In this document: positions 61,463 to 64,000 of the stretch, piece by piece
Numbering within the stretch: the first letter of the stretch is position 1
How the letters are laid out: the number at the start of each line of letters is the position of its first letter
Source: Pontibacter ummariensis
GTDB lineage: Bacteria > Bacteroidota > Bacteroidia > Cytophagales > Hymenobacteraceae
Reading direction: 5' to 3'
NCBI RefSeq assembly: GCF_900188175.1
Contig: NZ_FZOQ01000028.1
Coordinates: 1-64,000, forward strand
DNA: 64,000 bases
The notes under the pieces: generated by a model
Told to the model about the DNA's origin: nothing
The model's database searches: none
What the model saw: only the letters and a program-made list of their open reading frames with translations
Program-made: the position numbers and the translations under genes

Positions 61463-61930
61463 CTAATCTGCTACTTCCAGGGTTACTTCTATCTCTACGG
61501 CAATGCCCCCCGGCAGGGAGCCCATGCCGACAGCGGAGCGCACGTGTTTCCCTTTTTCGCCGAACACCTCGCCCATCAGGTCCGAAAAGCCATTGATCAC
61601 TTTTGGGTGCTCCTGAAAGTCGTCGGTGCTGTTGACCATGCCCAGCACCCGCACGATGCGCTTCACCCGGCTTAGCTCGCCCAGGGCTGCTTTGATGGTG
61701 GCTAACACGCAGATGCCGACATTGCGTGCTGCCTCGTAGCCCTGCTCGGTGGTCAGGTCTCTTCCCACCTTGCCGTTGTCTACGGCGCTGGGGCTGTCCC
61801 CGCCGTAGCTGTGCCCCGACAGGTAGAGGAGGTTTCCGACCTGCAGGTGCGTGGTATAGTTGGCAACGGGCTTTACAGGAGCAGGCAGCGTGATGCCCAG
61901 GGCTTTCAATCGTTCTTCTGGTGTGGTCAT
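61463..61930 (-). CDS. RidA/YjgF family protein
   Basis: A 155-residue member of the RidA/YER057c family, which hydrolyses reactive enamine/imine intermediates such as 2-aminoacrylate. The opening HLQVGNLLYLSGHSYGG, AARNVGICVLATIKAALG, and VNSTDDFQEHPKVINGFSDLMGE order fits the YjgF-like YER057c group; the canonical active-site Arg of classical RidA aligns with HVRSAVGMGSLPGG. First gene of the RidA - PLP enzyme - decarboxylase set. Confidence 0.85.
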   Translation of the reverse strand: MTTPEERLKALGITLPAPVKPVANYTTHLQVGNLLYLSGHSYGGDSPSAVDNGKVGRDLTTEQGYEAARNVGICVLATIKAALGELSRVKRIVRVLGMVNSTDDFQEHPKVINGFSDLMGEVFGEKGKHVRSAVGMGSLPGGIAVEIEVTLEVAD

Positions 61931-62236
61931 TTTATCGTTTCTTATAATCTTATAGCAAGTGTAGCCGGTTGTTCCGGCCAGGTTAATACTACAGAAATCA
62001 GGAGTGCCTTGTTTAGAAATTTCGGGTGGAGAAAGATCCTCCTCCTACCATGAGGCCTGCAAGCAGGTCTTACCTGGGTCCTACTAATTTTAAAGCGGAA
62101 AGATACCATTCTGGTTACGGCCTATTTAATTTTTTTAATATATTGTAGTACGCATATACAGAAGGAGCGAACAGGCACGGCAAACCATATCTGAAATCCC
62201 TGGCAGCCGCGCCTTCCAATACAAGCAGGAAAAGCT
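61931..62236. other. Divergent intergenic region
   Basis: Nothing supported; AT-rich around 62090-62150, likely holding promoters for RidA (minus) and SIMPL (plus). Confidence 0.35.
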
Positions 62237-62884
62237 ATGGAACGCAAACTACAGATCACCGGCAAGGGAAAGCTAGCTGTAGCGCCCGATACGATCCTTC
62301 TCTCCTTCGATGCTTCCGCACAGGAATGGGAATACGAAAAGACCGTCAGCGCCCTGAACAGGAAAGTAGAGGAACTACGATCTATCCTGGAAGCGGTGGG
62401 TGTGGAGCGGAACAGCCTGAAGACAAAAGACTTTAGTATCCGCAAAGAGACTACCTGGAACAAGAAGACCGAGAAGTACGATTTCAACGGCTTTAAGGCC
62501 TCCCACAGCCTGGAACTGGAATTGCCGCTGGACAAGCACCTCATCAACAAGCTGCTGGGCCAGATCGCCCGGAAGCTGGACAACCTGGACTTCCGGATCA
62601 CCTTCGGGGTAAAGGACGCCTCGCAGCACCAGCAGCAGCTCATCCTGCAGGCTATCGCCAAAGCGAAGGAGAATGCCGCCCTGATCGCCGGGGCCACAGG
62701 TGTGGAACTGAAGGAAATCCTGCACATCGACTACTCCTACCGCGAGCTGACCATCCGCTCCCAGCGCCACGACTATCCCCTTTACGAAGCCGAGATGATG
62801 AGCACCTACGACGCGACGCCGGATTTTGAGCCGGACGATATCGATGTGACGGAGACAGTGAATATAACCTGGAGGACAGCGTAG
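62237..62884 (+). CDS. SIMPL domain-containing protein (DUF541)
   Basis: A 215-residue protein with no signal peptide. MERKLQITGKGKLAVAPDTI is the usual SIMPL start, followed by LSFDASAQEWEYEKTVSALN, LKTKDFSIRKETTWN and FKASHSLELELPLDKHLINK. Known members form large oligomers and are usually periplasmic; this one appears cytoplasmic. Its stop overlaps the start of the deiminase-like gene by one base, so the two are one transcriptional and probably translational unit. Confidence 0.87.
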   Translation: MERKLQITGKGKLAVAPDTILLSFDASAQEWEYEKTVSALNRKVEELRSILEAVGVERNSLKTKDFSIRKETTWNKKTEKYDFNGFKASHSLELELPLDKHLINKLLGQIARKLDNLDFRITFGVKDASQHQQQLILQAIAKAKENAALIAGATGVELKEILHIDYSYRELTIRSQRHDYPLYEAEMMSTYDATPDFEPDDIDVTETVNITWRTA

Positions 62885-63741
62885 TGGTAACTGACAGAGA
62901 TACTAATTTCGTTTACCTCAGCAGCCTGATAAAAGAACGGCCAGGGCTGCGTAAATTTTGGCAATATTTAGAAAAAACGCTGCAAAAAGCTGGGATCAGG
63001 TACGACTTTATTCAAAACACCAATGACCTGTGGTGTAGGGACTACATGCCCGTGCAGGTAACTAAGGGAAGTTTTATCCAGTTTGTATTTGACCCCTCCT
63101 ATTATAAAACTAAGAAACATCGCCACCTACGCACGGATACTAAAAGAATAAAAACAGAGGTCGCACTGGACGAAAAACTAAAACATTCTGCACTCCTTCT
63201 GGATGGTGGTAACCTGATCCGCTCACGAAATACGGTAGTACTTACAGAGAGAGTCTTTAAGGAAAATAAGTCAGTACCGAAGGAAGTTGTTTTGCAGGAA
63301 TTGCGACAGGTGCTTCAGGTAGAAAATGTACACCTGATCCCCTCCCTACCCTATGAAACGTCAGGGCATGCAGACGGAATGGTGAGGCTATTAGACGATA
63401 ATACTTTACTGGTGGCAGGTTATCACTCGGAGAGCCCCTCCTGGAGGGCTAAATATGACAGAGCTCATAAAAACACCGGGCTGCAGCTGATAAGCTTTCC
63501 GGGCGTCACCACGGATATAAAAAATGAGGAAGGCGAGTTCTCTGCACATGGATGCTACATCAACTTCGCCTGGATCGGAGATGTTATCCTCTTTCCACAG
63601 TTTGATTTGGCAGAGGACAGGGAAGCGCTGAAAGAAGCAAAGAAGATATTCAGCAACCATCAAGTACTGCCCCTTCCTGCCGCTGATCTTGCCATGTCGT
63701 GCGGCGTCTTGAATTGTGCTACCTGGAATGTACTTGTTTAG
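62884..63741 (+). CDS. Agmatine deiminase/PAD_porph family protein
   Basis: A 285-residue guanidino-group-modifying enzyme fold. TNDLWCRDYMPVQ is the substrate Asp motif (ND-x-W-x-RD), LLLDGGNLIRS the GGN, TSGHADGMVRLLDDN the His/Asp pair, and GVLNCATWN the nucleophile Cys278. Compared with classical agmatine deiminases (about 340-370 residues) it is short, and its C-terminal GGGxxHCxTxQ is altered. The only start is GTG 62884, overlapping the SIMPL stop. It may hydrolyse agmatine or peptidyl arginine; the substrate is unknown. Confidence 0.82.
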   Translation: MVTDRDTNFVYLSSLIKERPGLRKFWQYLEKTLQKAGIRYDFIQNTNDLWCRDYMPVQVTKGSFIQFVFDPSYYKTKKHRHLRTDTKRIKTEVALDEKLKHSALLLDGGNLIRSRNTVVLTERVFKENKSVPKEVVLQELRQVLQVENVHLIPSLPYETSGHADGMVRLLDDNTLLVAGYHSESPSWRAKYDRAHKNTGLQLISFPGVTTDIKNEEGEFSAHGCYINFAWIGDVILFPQFDLAEDREALKEAKKIFSNHQVLPLPAADLAMSCGVLNCATWNVLV

Positions 63742-63785
63742 TCAGGGGTACCTGTTCAAAAACATGCATTGGACAACTTCAGTCA

Positions 63786-64000
63786 TCACACATTTTCGAA
63801 GAACTTCACAGCGTACTGGCAGTATTCGATAATTTTATCTTTGTCGGTTTCGAACTCCTTCCGGCTTCCCAAATAATTACGACACGTAGGAGTTATCTCC
63901 TTGCCCTCGGTTAACTCCTGAAAAGAGATGCACTTGATATGCTTCCTGGAGACCAGCAAAATTAAAGCATTCTGGTAAGGATAATCTTTGTTCTTGTCAA
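63786..64000 (-). CDS. Unrecognised protein, C-terminal part (runs off the window)
   Basis: Minus frame from the right edge to TGA at 63788-63786, about 70 residues: DKNKDYPYQNALILLVSRKH, then QELTEGKEITPTC, NYLGSRKEF and KIIEYCQYAVKFFENV. The codon pattern is coding-like, with charged residues spaced as in a soluble helical protein. The family is not recognised and the start lies outside the window. Confidence 0.6.
   Translation of the reverse strand, partial: DKNKDYPYQNALILLVSRKHIKCISFQELTEGKEITPTCRNYLGSRKEFETDKDKIIEYCQYAVKFFENV

Noticed and set aside
1..64000. tRNA, rRNA, CRISPR array or prophage
   Set aside because: None of the diagnostic patterns (tRNA cloverleaf with TTCGA loop, spaced identical repeats, phage structural genes) was seen by eye.

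Overview
The window reads as chromosome of a Bacteroidota bacterium, most likely order Cytophagales and close to Hymenobacteraceae (Pontibacter-like). The basis is protein content: a TonB receptor with an N-terminal carboxypeptidase-like domain, DUF4374 and DUF4382 lipoproteins, many short lipoprotein signals, a 7TMR-DISM histidine kinase and a DUF1080 hydrolase. Several promoters carry the Bacteroidota -7 box TAnnTTTG, and Shine-Dalgarno sequences are mostly weak. No rRNA, tRNA, CRISPR array or phage was seen. Species was not determined.

Layout. 1-1250: the first codons of an IS5-type transposase cut by the window edge, then a gene broken by two frameshifts. 2.2-6.4 kb: a histidine kinase and a berberine-bridge-like flavoenzyme. 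6.7-11.8 kb: an iron/siderophore operon on the minus strand (TonB receptor, DUF4374 lipoprotein, PepSY membrane protein) with two near-identical operator-like repeats at its promoter. 12.1-14.6 kb: a bifunctional penicillin-binding protein. 14.8-25.3 kb: a carbohydrate locus with a Gfo/Idh/MocA oxidoreductase, a sugar epimerase, a 1178-residue ThuA/dehydrogenase/cupredoxin lipoprotein, a divergent AraC regulator, a CE15-like esterase and a sialate O-acetylesterase.

25.7-31 kb: redox and stress genes (two flavin reductases, AraC regulator, acyl-carrier-like protein, QorB-like reductase) mixed with a YceI gene broken by several frameshifts and a superoxide dismutase broken by one. 31.2-35.7 kb: metal handling (multicopper oxidase behind a striking inverted repeat, cation diffusion facilitator, DoxX, porin-like protein, HMA copper-binding protein). 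36-42.6 kb: exported enzymes (Tat-targeted Nif3-like protein, amidohydrolase, small lipoprotein, ScyD/ScyE-type lipoprotein, amidase) and the relic of a second O-acetylesterase.

43-48.7 kb: a glycan or small-molecule modification group, with GT9 and a methyltransferase on plus facing a three-gene minus operon of carbamoyltransferase, GT2 and radical SAM/SPASM protein. 49-55 kb: S41 peptidase, DUF1080 hydrolase, a PfkB kinase translationally coupled to a GH65 phosphorylase, and a DUF4382 lipoprotein. 56-58.7 kb: a subtilase lipoprotein, a small unknown protein and two copies of a dispersed intergenic repeat. 58.7-64 kb: a PLP decarboxylase, a cystathionine-type PLP enzyme and RidA on minus; a SIMPL protein overlapping an agmatine-deiminase-like protein on plus; and the 3' end of an unknown gene.

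The best candidates for something undescribed are the 1178-residue fusion, in which an azurin-like copper domain takes the place usually held by cytochrome c, and the operator-like structures at the TonB-receptor and multicopper-oxidase promoters. All assignments come from reading motifs by eye; no database search was run.
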